A stretch of DNA of 38,041 bases from Hamadaea sp. (GTDB lineage Bacteria; Actinomycetota; Actinomycetes; Mycobacteriales; Micromonosporaceae): positions 1 through 38,041 of the forward strand of contig JABFYB010000700.1 of the NCBI GenBank assembly GCA_013361475.1, written 5' to 3'. The notes beneath the pieces were generated by a model, which was given only the letters and a program-made list of their open reading frames with translations, had not been told where the DNA came from and searched no databases. Made by a program: the position numbers and the translations under genes. This document shows, one piece after another, positions 13,901 to 21,859 of this stretch. Every line of letters starts with the position of its first letter. The stretch's first letter is position 1.

Positions 13901-13978
13901 TCGCTGCCGAGTCGGTCCTAACTCGACAGCGCCGTCGAGTCCAAACGCCGTGACCGGCCCCAAGACGCCGAACCGCAA
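10943..13978 (-). CDS. AfsR/SARP-family regulator (BTAD, NB-ARC, TPR)
   Basis: About 1011 residues. Residues 1-90 are an OmpR-type winged helix (LRFGVLGPV, LVDRVWGERPP, LHSYLSRLR); about 95-245 is the bacterial transcriptional activator domain; about 300-550 is an NB-ARC ATPase with P-loop GGTAGVGKTTL, LIVLDNAAG and VVTSRDSLAGL; about 690-1000 are TPR repeats. This is the architecture of AfsR, a global activator of secondary metabolism. TTG 13978 is chosen because GGAAGGAG lies 5 nt upstream and because TAGGGT (14021-14026) is a likely -10 box; an in-frame GTG at 14020 directly touches that box. No biosynthetic cluster is beside it. Confidence 0.88.
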   Translation of the reverse strand: MRFGVLGPVTAFGLDGAVELGPTRQRTVLAILLVESGTAVTPEQLVDRVWGERPPQRARETLHSYLSRLRTTLEAAGGPTPARRGRGYLIDADPDAVDLHRFRRLADAARAAGDTEAARLWPEALTLWRGTPFEDLDSDWLRSVAAGLEGERWSAVLDRNDVLLRTGEHTAILAELTLASDDHPLDERVAGQYLLALYAAGRQADALAHYRTLRRRLVDEIGSEPGPALRELHHRILRQDPHLVPGDPETPRERTSVTSTVVPAQLPADVAGFTGRTAELDRLDTFLTPETGAPEQAMKIAVIGGTAGVGKTTLAVHWAHRVRARFPDGQLYVNLRGYDPEQPMATGDALARFLTALGLTGHNIPLGEEDRAARFRSEVAGKRMLIVLDNAAGVRQVRALLPGSGSCLVVVTSRDSLAGLVAVDGAYRLDLGLLSVTEAVDLLNRLIGRRAEAEPVATALLAEQCARLSLALRVAAELAVSRPDSTLADLSAELTDRQSRLDLLDPGGDPYAAVREVFSWSTHHLPTAALETFRLLGLHPGPDIDPYAVAALAGVPVDQARRNLAVLARAHLVHRSGPNRYGLHDLLRAYAAGLATREVTGEQREHASRRLLDYYRAAATAAMDCLHPAEAPHRPSRMPSSATIPDLTTPEAAAAWLDAERFCLIAVAAHAAAGGDYAYVVSLTRTVHRYLIDTHLTEAIALSDQARRSAEGTDDPSALAHALRLLGAAYSRMSQVDLALECQLASLAEARRAADPLAETLAYLGLGVALSHLGRGEEAIERTRDAIAVATEAADALGQAIAFNNVAVLEQQHGRYAEAGEHLREALSRFQALDARRFQANALTNLGVIETRLGDLAAAAGHFDASLGILHELSTPIVEAHTLDKLGMLLLRLGDAPAASERFRQAVRLFHQVGVPAAEAGSLNGLGEAAMRQGRLEEALAHHQEALAMAEQTKGLHQQAQAHLGLGRVLHALNEADRARAHLETSLKLYTALRMPEADEVRTTLAELAQP

Positions 13979-14052
13979 GACGTCTCCTTCCCGCCCGGGA
14001 CTGCGGGCGTTCGCGCTCACACCCTAGGCGACGGCCGCCAGGGTGGAGTTCG

Positions 14053-14571
14053 CTACGCCGGGAGCAGCTTGGCGACGTCGGGGGCGTACACGGTCATCCA
14101 ATGCGGATGGAGGCGGTAGTAGACGACCTCCTCGTCCCAGTCGAAGGCGTCCGCACCGTAGAAGTCCTGGAAGTACGCCAGCAGCTCCGGCCAGTCGGCG
14201 GCAGGTTCGCCGCCGGCCGGGTTGAGGATCTCGACCGTGCCATGGGTGAACACACCCAAGTCCTCGCCGCGCATGTGTGCCACGCTGGCCGCCGGGCGGG
14301 CGCCGAGGTGGTGGGCCTTGGCAGCCGTGCGCGCGGTGCCGAAGTGCCACTTGCCATGCAGGAAATGGCCGTCGGCGCCGCTGATCCGGGGTTCGCCCTT
14401 CGCGGTGACGGTGGCCAGCGCGAGCGTGCACATGCCGGTCAGGATCTGGGTCACCTGCGGTGCGGTGATCGTGCGGTCCACGACAATCGATCGCAAGTGT
14501 GCGGTGGATCCGGCGAGGGACCGGTCCAGCAGGGCTTGCAGTTCGGCGAGTTCTCCGGCGGTTTCGCGCAT
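14053..14571 (-). CDS. Pyridoxamine-5'-phosphate-oxidase-like FMN-binding protein
   Basis: 172 residues of the split-barrel flavin/F420-binding family: MCTLALATVTAKGEPRISG, then HGKWHFGTARTAAKAHHL and ASVAHMRGEDLGVFTHGTVEIL. Family members oxidise PNP or reduce biliverdin or F420-linked substrates; the cofactor cannot be decided here. TAGAGT at 14578-14583 and a 6-nt gap to the ATG indicate a leaderless gene. Confidence 0.8.
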   Translation of the reverse strand: MRETAGELAELQALLDRSLAGSTAHLRSIVVDRTITAPQVTQILTGMCTLALATVTAKGEPRISGADGHFLHGKWHFGTARTAAKAHHLGARPAASVAHMRGEDLGVFTHGTVEILNPAGGEPAADWPELLAYFQDFYGADAFDWDEEVVYYRLHPHWMTVYAPDVAKLLPA

Positions 14572-14655
14572 CCCGTCACTCTATCGGCGCCGCACTGGTA
14601 CGCCTTGAACCCGGCGACTCGTCAGCCGTCACGCCAGTGGCGAGCGATCGCCGGC

Positions 14656-15090
14656 TCAGTCGGCGGGGAACCGCCGGACGAAGCGGCGCTGCCAGGGCGT
14701 CTCGACCGCTCGCCGTGAGTAATGCCCACGGACGAACGCGACCGCGTCTTCGCCGGGTACGCCGTCGAGCACGGCGAGACAGGCCAACGCGGTGCCGGTG
14801 CGGCCGAAGCCGCCGCCGCACGCGACCTCCACCCGCTCGGTCGCGCTCCGTGTCCAGGCTTCGCGTAACGCTTCGGCGGCCGCGGTGGGATCGGAGGGCA
14901 GCCAGAAGTCGGGCCAGCGAATCCAGCGGTGCTGCCACGACGTCGGCGGCGGTTCGTAGCCCAGCAGGTACAGCGCGAAGTCCGGGGACGGCCCGGGCGG
15001 AAGGGGTCGTCGCAGCCCGCGTCCGCGCACCAGTCGCCCCGAAGGAAGGCGCAGTACGCCGTCGGCGGCGGGCTCCCAGAGGACGGCCAT
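14656..15090 (-). CDS. Compact protein-tyrosine-phosphatase-like protein
   Basis: 144 residues. The P-loop VACGGGFGRTGTALA gives the CX5R signature with Cys 91 and Arg 97; upstream RWPDFWLPSD matches the WPD loop with Asp 61 as general acid. The spacing fits a minimal PTP or dual-specificity phosphatase. ATG 15090 is set by TACGCT at 15097-15102, 6 nt upstream (leaderless). A much longer upstream frame on the same strand lies over the divergent TetR gene and is not real. The substrate is unknown. Confidence 0.82.
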   Translation of the reverse strand: MAVLWEPAADGVLRLPSGRLVRGRGLRRPLPPGPSPDFALYLLGYEPPPTSWQHRWIRWPDFWLPSDPTAAAEALREAWTRSATERVEVACGGGFGRTGTALACLAVLDGVPGEDAVAFVRGHYSRRAVETPWQRRFVRRFPAD

Positions 15091-15116
15091 CGGGCGAGCG
15101 TAGCCGTCGGCCAATT

Positions 15117-15148
15117 TTTGCGGATCACGCATCTTTGCGGAACACGCA
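15117..15148. promoter_or_regulatory. Tandem 15-bp direct repeats in the TetR/phosphatase divergent promoter
   Basis: TTTGCGGATCACGCA (15117-15131) and TTTGCGGAACACGCA (15134-15148) match at 14 of 15 positions with a 17-bp period. The second copy supplies a -35-like TTTGCG (15134-15139), 17 bp before the TACGCT -10 box at 15157-15162 of the TetR gene. They are probably operator sites for the TetR protein, acting on both divergent genes. Confidence 0.6.
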
Positions 15149-15168
15149 GTTTTGTGTACGCTGGACGC

Positions 15169-15783
15169 ATGGGGCTCCGCGAACGCAAGAAGCAGGCGAC
15201 TCGGGCTGCGCTCAGCTGGGCGGCGATCCAGCTCGTGGTCGAGCGGGGCTTCGACAACGTCCTGGTGGAAGACATCGCCAACGCCGCCGGGGTGTCTCCG
15301 CGTACTTTCAACAACTACTTCTCCAGCAAGGCCGAGGCGGTGGCCGCCCGGCACCTCGACCGGTCGGCGAAGATGGCCGAGGATCTGCGTGAACGGCCGG
15401 CTGACGAGCCACTGTGGACAGCCATCCGGCATGCCCTGTTGGCGCAGCTCGAACCCGGCCCGGAAGTCGCCGATCATCCGGTCGGCGACCGTGAGCGCTG
15501 GGCCGCCGGCATCAGCGCGATGATGGCCGCGCCGTCGCTGCAGGCCGAGTTCCTGCGAGCGGGGGCGACCGCCGAGACCGAAGTCGCCGCCGCCGTCGCG
15601 GAACGCACCAAGACGGTCGTCGGCCGAGATCTCTACCCGAGCCTGGTCGCGGCGGCGGTCAACGCCGCGAACATGGTCTGCCAGCAGCAGTACCTCCAGG
15701 GCGATGCCCAGGCGGACATGAAGTCCCTGCTGATCGAGGCGCTCGACCTGATCGAGGCGGGACTGCCCGACCCCAGCGCCTGA
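15169..15783 (+). CDS. TetR-family transcriptional regulator
   Basis: 204 residues. The helix-turn-helix is VEDIANAAGVSPRTFNNYFSSKAEAV (about 38-63), preceded by ERKKQATRAALSWAAIQLV. The C-terminal domain is helical and ligand-binding. TACGCT at 15157-15162 ends 6 nt before ATG 15169, so the gene is leaderless. It precedes an FAD monooxygenase on the same strand by 74 bp; TetR plus hydroxylase pairs commonly control resistance or modification of aromatic compounds. Confidence 0.9.
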   Translation: MGLRERKKQATRAALSWAAIQLVVERGFDNVLVEDIANAAGVSPRTFNNYFSSKAEAVAARHLDRSAKMAEDLRERPADEPLWTAIRHALLAQLEPGPEVADHPVGDRERWAAGISAMMAAPSLQAEFLRAGATAETEVAAAVAERTKTVVGRDLYPSLVAAAVNAANMVCQQQYLQGDAQADMKSLLIEALDLIEAGLPDPSA

Positions 15784-15857
15784 TCGTCCGTTCCACCACC
15801 CGTCGTCCGCGTCGCGTCGACGGGCGATCCCTCCTACCCGTGAACGGGAGATTTGTC

Positions 15858-17345
15858 ATGGAAGATGTCGTTATCGTGGGCGGCGGCCCCAACGGGCTCA
15901 TGCTGGCCTGCGAACTGGCCCTCGCCGGCGTACGCCCGGTCGTGGTGGAGAAGCTGACCGAGCCGCGCACCGAGCAACGGGCCAACGGCATGGTCGGGCA
16001 GATCGTCCGGATGATGGATCGCCGTGGCCTCTTCGAGCGCCTGACCGGCACCGCCGGTCCGCCTCAGCCGGCCCCGCACTTCATGTTCGCCGCGTATCCG
16101 ATGCCGTTCGGGGAACTCGCCGACAACCCGGTATACGTCCAGCTCGTGCCACAGGCCAAGGTCGAGCAGGTGCTCGCCGGCCGGGCCGCCGAGCTCGGCG
16201 TCGAGATCCGTTACGGCTACGAGCTGGTAGGTCTGTCGCCGTTGGACGAGTCGGTGACGGCACGGTTCGCCGGGCCGTCCGGGCCGGTGGAGATCGCCGG
16301 GCGCTATCTCGTGGGCGCCGACGGCGGGCACAGCGCCACTCGCAAACTGGCCGGCATCGGCTTTCCCGGGATCACCAACGATCGAACGGTCAGCCGGACC
16401 GCGAATGTCGGCGTACAAGCTGAATTCCGTGATCCCCGCGGCGGCCTCGTGGTGCCGGGTTACGGAGTGATCCCGCCGTTCCGGCACACGCGGACGGAGC
16501 ACGGCATGGTCTCCTTCGCGGCCTTCCCGGACGGCCGGGTGCTGCTGAGCGTCTCCGAGCAGGCCGACGTCGACGAGTCAGGTCCGATGGACTTCGCCGA
16601 GCTGACGGCGGCGTTCCGCCGGGTGGTGGGCGCGGAGGCGCCGGTCGAGGAACTGCCGGCGCCTGGCCTGATGCGCCGCGTCGTCGGGGGCAACACGCGG
16701 CTCGCCGAGCGGTATCGGGACGGGCGGGTCTTCCTCGTCGGCGACGCCGCGCACGTGCACTCGGCCATCGGCGGCAACGGCCTCAACCTCGGCCTGCAGG
16801 ACTCGATCAACCTGGCCTGGAAACTGGGCGCCGAACTGCACGGCTGGGCGCCGGCCGGACTGCTCGACACGTACGAGTCGGAACGCCGGCCGGCCGCGGA
16901 GAAGGTGACCACGCAGACCATGGCTCAGGGCGTGCTCGTCGGCCCGGGGCCGGAGATCACCGCGTTGCGGTCGTTCTTCGGCGACCTGCTCAGCGAGCCC
17001 GCTGTGCTGCGACACATCGCCGACCTCATCTCCGGCGCGGACATCCGGTACGCCGACATGGGTGCCTGGGCGCCGGACCTCACTGTCGACGGCCGCCGCC
17101 TCGCCGAGCTGACCCGCGACGCACGTCCGTTGCTGCTCGACCTGACGGCCGACGGCGGATTGGCCTCGGTGGCCGCACCCTGGCGGGACCGCGTCGAGGT
17201 CGTCACCGGGACCAGCACGGACACCAAGGCGACCGGGCTGCTGCTGCGGCCGGACTGCTACGTGGCCTGGGAGTCGCACGACGCCCGGCCCGACCCGCTC
17301 GCGTTGCGGGCCGCGTTGACCCGGTGGTTCGGCCCGGGCGTCTGA
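15858..17345 (+). CDS. FAD-dependent aromatic hydroxylase (PgaE/RdmE-like)
   Basis: 495 residues. Rossmann motif VVIVGGGPNGLMLACELAL at the N terminus, the GADGGHSATRKLAG segment, and GDAAHVHSAIGGNGLNLGLQDSINLAWKL in the FAD ribityl-binding region; the C-terminal about 110 residues resemble the thioredoxin-like domain of polyketide and phenol hydroxylases. Start ATG 15858 follows GGGAG; the alternative GTG 15840 is less well placed. The family hydroxylates polyphenolic substrates such as anthracyclines or inactivates rifamycins. It probably forms a unit with the TetR regulator upstream. Confidence 0.9.
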   Translation: MEDVVIVGGGPNGLMLACELALAGVRPVVVEKLTEPRTEQRANGMVGQIVRMMDRRGLFERLTGTAGPPQPAPHFMFAAYPMPFGELADNPVYVQLVPQAKVEQVLAGRAAELGVEIRYGYELVGLSPLDESVTARFAGPSGPVEIAGRYLVGADGGHSATRKLAGIGFPGITNDRTVSRTANVGVQAEFRDPRGGLVVPGYGVIPPFRHTRTEHGMVSFAAFPDGRVLLSVSEQADVDESGPMDFAELTAAFRRVVGAEAPVEELPAPGLMRRVVGGNTRLAERYRDGRVFLVGDAAHVHSAIGGNGLNLGLQDSINLAWKLGAELHGWAPAGLLDTYESERRPAAEKVTTQTMAQGVLVGPGPEITALRSFFGDLLSEPAVLRHIADLISGADIRYADMGAWAPDLTVDGRRLAELTRDARPLLLDLTADGGLASVAAPWRDRVEVVTGTSTDTKATGLLLRPDCYVAWESHDARPDPLALRAALTRWFGPGV

Positions 17346-17417
17346 CTGTAACCAAGATCACGAATTGGCGGCTGGGCTAGGGTGGCCGGACAGATCCGCT
17401 GAAAACGGGAGTCACTC

Positions 17418-18398
17418 GTGCCCAACCACACCGCCGCGTCCTACCACTTCGTGCCTGGCGACGGCGAGGAACTGGATCGAACGTTGGCCCTCTCGTCGAG
17501 CGAGCCGGTATGGCGGCTGCCCGCCGACCGCTATCGGGCCGAGGCCGCCGAACGGCAATACCGTCCGGAGTGGACTTGGGTGGCCGAGGACGGCGACGGC
17601 GGACTGCTGGCGCGTGCGCTCTGGTGGGGGCAAAGCGACAGCGCCCATCCACTGGCGCTGGACTGCTTGTCGGTCGCCGACGAAGTCCCCGCCGCCGAGC
17701 GTGCGACCCTCGCGGCGGCGCTGCTCAGCGCCGGGCACCAGTCGTTCCGGGACGCCGGGGCAGCGGCCCCACCGTTGTACAACCTCCTGCAGTTGCCCGG
17801 CGGCTGGCATGCCGACGCCGCGTACGCGACCGCAGTCGCCTGGCGGCGGGAGGCAGCGCAGCGGGCGGGATTGACGGTCGAGGTGGAACGGCTGCAGTTC
17901 GAGTGGACGCCGGACGCGGGTCTGCCCGACGCGCCCGGACGGCTGGAGTTCCGGCCCGAGCCGGACGACGAGGTGTTCCTGGCCGCGATGCTGCGCGTGG
18001 CCGAGGGCACGCTCGACGCGCATACCCTGGAGAGCGAACAGTCTCAGGGCGCGGAATCCACCGCCCGGGAGTCGCTGGCCTTCTACCTCGATCGCCCGGG
18101 CCTGCGCGAATGGTGGCGGCTCGCGTACACCCCGGACGGTGCGCTGGCCGGGCTCGCCATCCCGTCGGCGACGCCCTACCACCGGAACGTCGGGTACCTG
18201 GGAGTCGTCCCCGAGCTGCGGGGACGGGGCTACGTCACCGAGATTCTGGCCGCGATCACCCGGTTCCACGCCGCCGACGGAGCCGAGCGCGTCACCGCGA
18301 CGACTGATCTGGCCAACCGCCCGATGGCCGCCGCGTTCGAACGGGCCGGGTATCGCAACACCGAGGTGCGCTTGATCTTCTCCGCCCCGATCGGCTGA
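17418..18398 (+). CDS. GNAT-family N-acetyltransferase
   Basis: 326 residues, twice the size of a single GNAT domain. The C-terminal half has the acetyl-CoA-binding motif VGYLGVVPELRGRGYVTEILAAI, followed by ATTDLANRPMAAAFERAGYR. The N-terminal half looks like a degenerate second GNAT fold. GTG 17418 follows ACGGGAG at about 7 nt; TAGGGT at 17378-17383 is the likely -10 box. The acetylated substrate is unknown. Confidence 0.85.
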   Translation: MPNHTAASYHFVPGDGEELDRTLALSSSEPVWRLPADRYRAEAAERQYRPEWTWVAEDGDGGLLARALWWGQSDSAHPLALDCLSVADEVPAAERATLAAALLSAGHQSFRDAGAAAPPLYNLLQLPGGWHADAAYATAVAWRREAAQRAGLTVEVERLQFEWTPDAGLPDAPGRLEFRPEPDDEVFLAAMLRVAEGTLDAHTLESEQSQGAESTARESLAFYLDRPGLREWWRLAYTPDGALAGLAIPSATPYHRNVGYLGVVPELRGRGYVTEILAAITRFHAADGAERVTATTDLANRPMAAAFERAGYRNTEVRLIFSAPIG

Positions 18399-18417
18399 GC
18401 CGGACCCGCCGGATCGA

Positions 18418-19110
18418 TCAAGAGTCCGCTCGGGCCGCCTCGGCCAGCTCGACCAGGCGCAAGGTCGCTGCGACGGCGGCGGACAGCTCCGGCTCGGTCA
18501 CCGAGACGGCCATGGCGTGCAACCGCGCGGCAGTCTGATCCAGCCGGAGTCCGGCGGTTTCGGGGATCTTCGCGGCCAGCTTGGCGGCGTCGGATCGGGC
18601 GAGGTACTTCGCGGCCACCGCCACCCGCAGCAGAACCGCCGCGCCGCCGGACGCACCGGGCGCGGTCGGGTCGCTGTGCTCGGTGATGAGCGGAATGAAC
18701 GCCAGCGGGCTGGCCGGCAGCCCGAGGTCGTCGTGGATCGCCGTCGCGTCCGTGGGGATAGCCGCCGTGGTGATCGGCCAGTGATACCAGTCCAACCAGA
18801 GGACGCCGTCGGCGATCCCCAGGCATACGCCACGGTAGGAGCCGCCGACCGGGGCCTCTCGCGGGGCGTCCACCGTCGCGAGGACTCGGTCGCCGAAGAC
18901 GTTCGCGAGGTCGAACGACGGATCGGCGGTGTCGCCGACCGCGATGAGGTCCAAGTCGGACCAGGCGTCGCCGCCGCCCCGGCCGAGCGACCCGATCAGC
19001 AGCAGAGCGCCCAGGTTCGCTCGACGAGCGGCCGCCGTGGTCGTGTCCAGGGCGGTCTGGCGGTCCATCGTCATCCGCCGGAGTCGGTCGGGCAGGGCGA
19101 GTGTCGGCAT
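18418..19110 (-). CDS. Nucleotidyltransferase-domain protein (aminoglycoside-nucleotidyltransferase-like)
   Basis: 230 residues. The pol-beta-type motif GSLGRGGGDAWSDLDLIAVGD (about 44-64) supplies the GS and D-x-D metal ligands; the C-terminal part is helical. ATG 19110 follows GAAGGA at a good distance; an ATG at 19149 in the same frame is possible. Relatives modify aminoglycosides or act as MNT-type antitoxins; the size and single-gene setting favour a stand-alone transferase. It is convergent with the GNAT gene and divergent from the AlkD-like gene. Confidence 0.75.
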   Translation of the reverse strand: MPTLALPDRLRRMTMDRQTALDTTTAAARRANLGALLLIGSLGRGGGDAWSDLDLIAVGDTADPSFDLANVFGDRVLATVDAPREAPVGGSYRGVCLGIADGVLWLDWYHWPITTAAIPTDATAIHDDLGLPASPLAFIPLITEHSDPTAPGASGGAAVLLRVAVAAKYLARSDAAKLAAKIPETAGLRLDQTAARLHAMAVSVTEPELSAAVAATLRLVELAEAARADS

Positions 19111-19205
19111 GGCCCCATCCTTCCCGGCCCGGATCGGAGGCGTCATCACCGGTCCTATGCTGCGGCTACGCTGATCGGCAGACGGCGACCGACGAGGAGG
19201 CTGAC

Positions 19206-19886
19206 GTGGCGGGAAGAACTGCGGCCGAGCTGACGGTGGCGGGGGTGATGGCCGAGCTGGCCGCGCTGGAAGACCCGAAGGCCCGGGCGGTGAACGAACG
19301 GCACGGCGACGACCACGGAGTCAACCTCAGCCGGCTGCGTACGCTCGCGAAGGAGCTGAAGACGCAGCACGACCTCGCCCGCGACCTCTGGGCGACCGGC
19401 GACACCGCCGCGCGGCTGCTCGCCCTGCTGATCTGCCGCCCGAAGGCGTACGACCGGGATGAACTGGACAGCATGCTGCGCGCGGCGCGTACGCCGAAAG
19501 TGCATGACTGGCTCGTGAACTACGTCGTGAAGAAGAGCCCGTACGCCGAAGAGCTGCGGCAGGCCTGGTTCGCCGACCCGGATCCCGTGGTGGCGAGCGC
19601 CGGGTGGGCGTTGACCACCGAACGAGTCACGAGAAATCCGGCGGGCCTCGACCTGCCCGGGCTGCTCGACCTCATCGAGGCGGAGCTGAAGGACGCCCCG
19701 GATCGGCTGCAGTGGGCGATGAACCACTGCCTGGCCCAGATCGGGATCGACCATCCGGCGTACCGGGCGCGGGCCATCGACATCGGCGAGCGCCTGGAAG
19801 TGCTCAAGGACTATCCGACGCCGCCCAACTGCACCTCGCCGTACGCCCCGATCTGGATCACCGAGATGGTGCGCCGGAAGGGATAG
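19206..19886 (+). CDS. DNA alkylation repair protein (AlkD-like HEAT-repeat fold)
   Basis: 226 residues, almost entirely helical with HEAT-like repeats. RLRTLAKELKTQHDLARDLWATGDTAARLLAL and the later VHDWLVNYVVKKSPYAEELRQAW are typical of AlkC/AlkD-related DNA glycosylase proteins. GTG 19206 follows GAGGAGG (19194-19200) by 5 nt. Candidate -10 boxes are TATGCT (19156-19161) and TACGCT (19167-19172). AlkD-type enzymes excise bulky or cationic alkylated bases; activity here is inferred from the family only. Confidence 0.75.
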   Translation: MAGRTAAELTVAGVMAELAALEDPKARAVNERHGDDHGVNLSRLRTLAKELKTQHDLARDLWATGDTAARLLALLICRPKAYDRDELDSMLRAARTPKVHDWLVNYVVKKSPYAEELRQAWFADPDPVVASAGWALTTERVTRNPAGLDLPGLLDLIEAELKDAPDRLQWAMNHCLAQIGIDHPAYRARAIDIGERLEVLKDYPTPPNCTSPYAPIWITEMVRRKG

Positions 19887-19890
19887 CCGG

Positions 19891-19927
19891 CAGCCGCCCC
19901 GGCGACCGATGATCGCCGAGGCGGCTG
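19891..19927. terminator. Bidirectional terminator hairpin
   Basis: CAGCCGCC (19891-19898) pairs with GGCGGCTG (19920-19927), and CGGCGA (19900-19905) with TCGCCG (19913-19918), with one internal mismatch. It lies between the convergent AlkD-like and ABC-permease genes. Confidence 0.65.
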
Positions 19928-19952
19928 GGGGAGGGGCGCAGGCTCGCCGCGG

Positions 19953-20702
19953 TCACGCGCGCTTCGTGAAGGTCGACCGCGCCCACAGGTAACCGATGAG
20001 GGCGATGGCGACGCACCAGGCGAGGGCGGGGATGACATCACCGGCGGACGGCGCCCCGTTGATCAGCCCGCGCAGGGTTTCGATGATCGGCGTGAACGGC
20101 TGGTACTCCGCGAACTGCCGCAGGCCGGGACCCATCTTCTCGGCCGGCACGATCGCGCTGCTGAAGAACGGCAGCATGACCAGCGGCACCGCCGCCATGC
20201 CGGCTGTCTCCGGAGACTTCGCCGACAACCCGAGGGCGACGGTGAACCATCCGGCGGCGAAGGCCAGCAGCACGACCACCCCGACGACGCCCAGCCACTG
20301 GGCCAGGTTCGCCTTGGGGTCGAAGCCCAGCAGGAACGCCACCCCGACGAGGGCCGCGATGGCCACCAGGTTGGTCAGTACGCTCGCGACGACGTGCCCG
20401 GTCAGCACCGCGCCCCGCGAGACGTCCATGACCTTGAACCGGTTGATGACGCCCTTGGTCATGTCGGCGTTCACCGAGGTCGCGGTCGCGCCGAGGCCGT
20501 AGCAGACGGCCAGCAGCATGAGGCCGGGTGTCGCGTAGTCGATGTAGTCGACGCCGACGTCGAACGCGTCGCCGAACATGTAGACGAACATCAACATGAT
20601 GACGATCGGCATGAGGACGGCGTTGAACACCGAGGTCGGGTTCCGCGTGATGTGCTTGGTGTTGCGTCGCAGCATGACCAGCGAGTGGGACTTGGCGCTC
20701 AT
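19953..20702 (-). CDS. ABC-2 type transporter permease (DrrB-like)
   Basis: 249 residues with six hydrophobic segments and the daunorubicin-exporter signature layout (MLRRNTKHITRNPTSVF, LMPIVIMLMFVYMFG, GLMLLAVCYGLGATATSV). Its ATG overlaps the stop of the ATPase gene (20699-20702), so both are made together. It forms the membrane half of a drug or lipid exporter. Confidence 0.9.
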   Translation of the reverse strand: MSAKSHSLVMLRRNTKHITRNPTSVFNAVLMPIVIMLMFVYMFGDAFDVGVDYIDYATPGLMLLAVCYGLGATATSVNADMTKGVINRFKVMDVSRGAVLTGHVVASVLTNLVAIAALVGVAFLLGFDPKANLAQWLGVVGVVVLLAFAAGWFTVALGLSAKSPETAGMAAVPLVMLPFFSSAIVPAEKMGPGLRQFAEYQPFTPIIETLRGLINGAPSAGDVIPALAWCVAIALIGYLWARSTFTKRA

Positions 20703-21637
20703 TTGGCGGCCTCCGTGGTGTGGCCCGTCAGGGCGAGGAAAACATCGTCGAGGTCAGGGGTGTGTACCGAGCACTCCTCGGCGCTGAGGGAGTGCTCGTC
20801 GAGCCGGTCCAGCAGCGCGCGCAGCGACTTCGTGCCGCCGTCGCCGGGTACGCGCAGCGCCAGCGCCTCCGGCTCACGTGTGGCGTCGGTGAAGACCCGG
20901 GCGGCGGCGTCGAGTTCGGCGGCGGAGCTGAAACGCAGCCGGATGTGCGTACCGGGGATCTGGCGCTTGAGTTCGTCGGGGGTGCCGTCGGCGACCAGGC
21001 GACCGCCGTCGAGCACCGCGACCCGGTCGGCCAACTGGTCGGCTTCTTCGAGGTACTGGGTGGTGAGGAAGATCGTCACGCCGTCGGCCACGAGATCGCG
21101 GATGATCGCCCACATCGTGTGCCGGCTGCGGGGGTCCAGTCCGGTGGTCGGCTCGTCGAGGAAGATGATCCGCGGATTGCCCACGAGCGTCATCGCCAGA
21201 TCGAGCTTGCGGCGCATGCCGCCGGAGTAGGTCGACGCCGGCTTGGCCGCCGACTCCGTCAGCTCGAACCGCTCCAGCAGCTCGGCGACGACGCGCTTGC
21301 CGTCCTGGGCGGGCACCCGGCTCAGGTCCACCATGAGCTGCAGGTTCTCCTGCCCGGTCAGCAGCTCGTCCACCGCCGCGAACTGGCCGGTGACACCGAT
21401 CGCCGCGCGTACCGCCTTGGCCTCGGTCGCGATGTCGTGACCGGCGACGCGGACCGTCCCGCCGTCGGCCCTCATCAACGTCGTCAGCACGTTCACCGTG
21501 GTGGTCTTGCCCGCGCCGTTCGGGCCGAGCAGGGAGAACACCGAGCCGGCGCGGACCTCGAAGTCGATGCCGTCGAGGACGACCTTGTCCTTGTACGCCT
21601 TCCGCAGCCCGGAGACTGTGATCGCTGAAGTTGTCAT
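20699..21637 (-). CDS. ABC transporter ATPase (DrrA-like)
   Basis: 312 residues with Walker A GPNGAGKTTTV, signature YSGGMRRKLDLAMTL, Walker B IIFLDEPTTGLDPRSRH, and the C-terminal extension typical of DrrA, ending before the permease ATG. GATAGT at 21644-21649 lies 6 nt before the ATG (leaderless). Four phased TGTCAC/TGACAC elements upstream suggest regulation by a dimeric activator or repressor. It powers export, probably of an antibiotic-like compound. Confidence 0.92.
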   Translation of the reverse strand: MTTSAITVSGLRKAYKDKVVLDGIDFEVRAGSVFSLLGPNGAGKTTTVNVLTTLMRADGGTVRVAGHDIATEAKAVRAAIGVTGQFAAVDELLTGQENLQLMVDLSRVPAQDGKRVVAELLERFELTESAAKPASTYSGGMRRKLDLAMTLVGNPRIIFLDEPTTGLDPRSRHTMWAIIRDLVADGVTIFLTTQYLEEADQLADRVAVLDGGRLVADGTPDELKRQIPGTHIRLRFSSAAELDAAARVFTDATREPEALALRVPGDGGTKSLRALLDRLDEHSLSAEECSVHTPDLDDVFLALTGHTTEAAK

Positions 21638-21660
21638 GCGGCCACTATCGAGACGGGGAC

Positions 21661-21700
21661 TGTCACCCTCCTGTCACGGCGCTGACACCGCCCCTGACAC
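21661..21700. promoter_or_regulatory. Helically phased TGTCAC/TGACAC repeats before the ABC transporter operon
   Basis: TGTCAC begins at 21661 and 21672, and TGACAC at 21683 and 21695: four hexamers at 11-, 11- and 12-bp steps, on one face of the helix. They cover the -35 region of the minus-strand ABC promoter and probably bind a regulator that is not encoded in this window. Confidence 0.5.
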
Positions 21701-21760
21701 CGTGACGGGCAGGGGGCTGCGTCGCTCTTGCGGCGCACAATAGCAATTTGGCAAAGATTT

Positions 21761-21799
21761 ATCGATATCTTGCGTTGATGTATCGACAAGGCTACGTTT
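21761..21799 (+). promoter_or_regulatory. Promoter and operator-like palindrome of the GH87 gene
   Basis: TTGCGT (21771-21776), a 17-bp spacer and TACGTT (21794-21799) make a good sigma-70-type promoter. The palindrome TATCGATA (21761-21768) abuts the -35 box, and a second TATCGA copy (21782-21787) lies in the spacer. Repression by a sugar-responsive LacI- or ROK-type regulator would fit a polysaccharide-degrading enzyme but is inference. Confidence 0.55.
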
Positions 21800-21859
21800 C
21801 TCCCGACACGCCTGCCCGCGTCGCCGATCCCTTGGCCTCCCACCCAAAGGAGCCGCGAG

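Noticed and set aside
10943-13978. AfsR-type gene as part of a local antibiotic cluster
   Set aside because: No polyketide, peptide or terpene synthase is present; nearby oxygenases and exporters alone are not enough.
13979-14020. GTG 14020 as start of the AfsR-like gene
   Set aside because: It directly touches a likely -10 box, adds a non-conserved tail, and has no Shine-Dalgarno, whereas TTG 13978 has GGAAGGAG at 5 nt.
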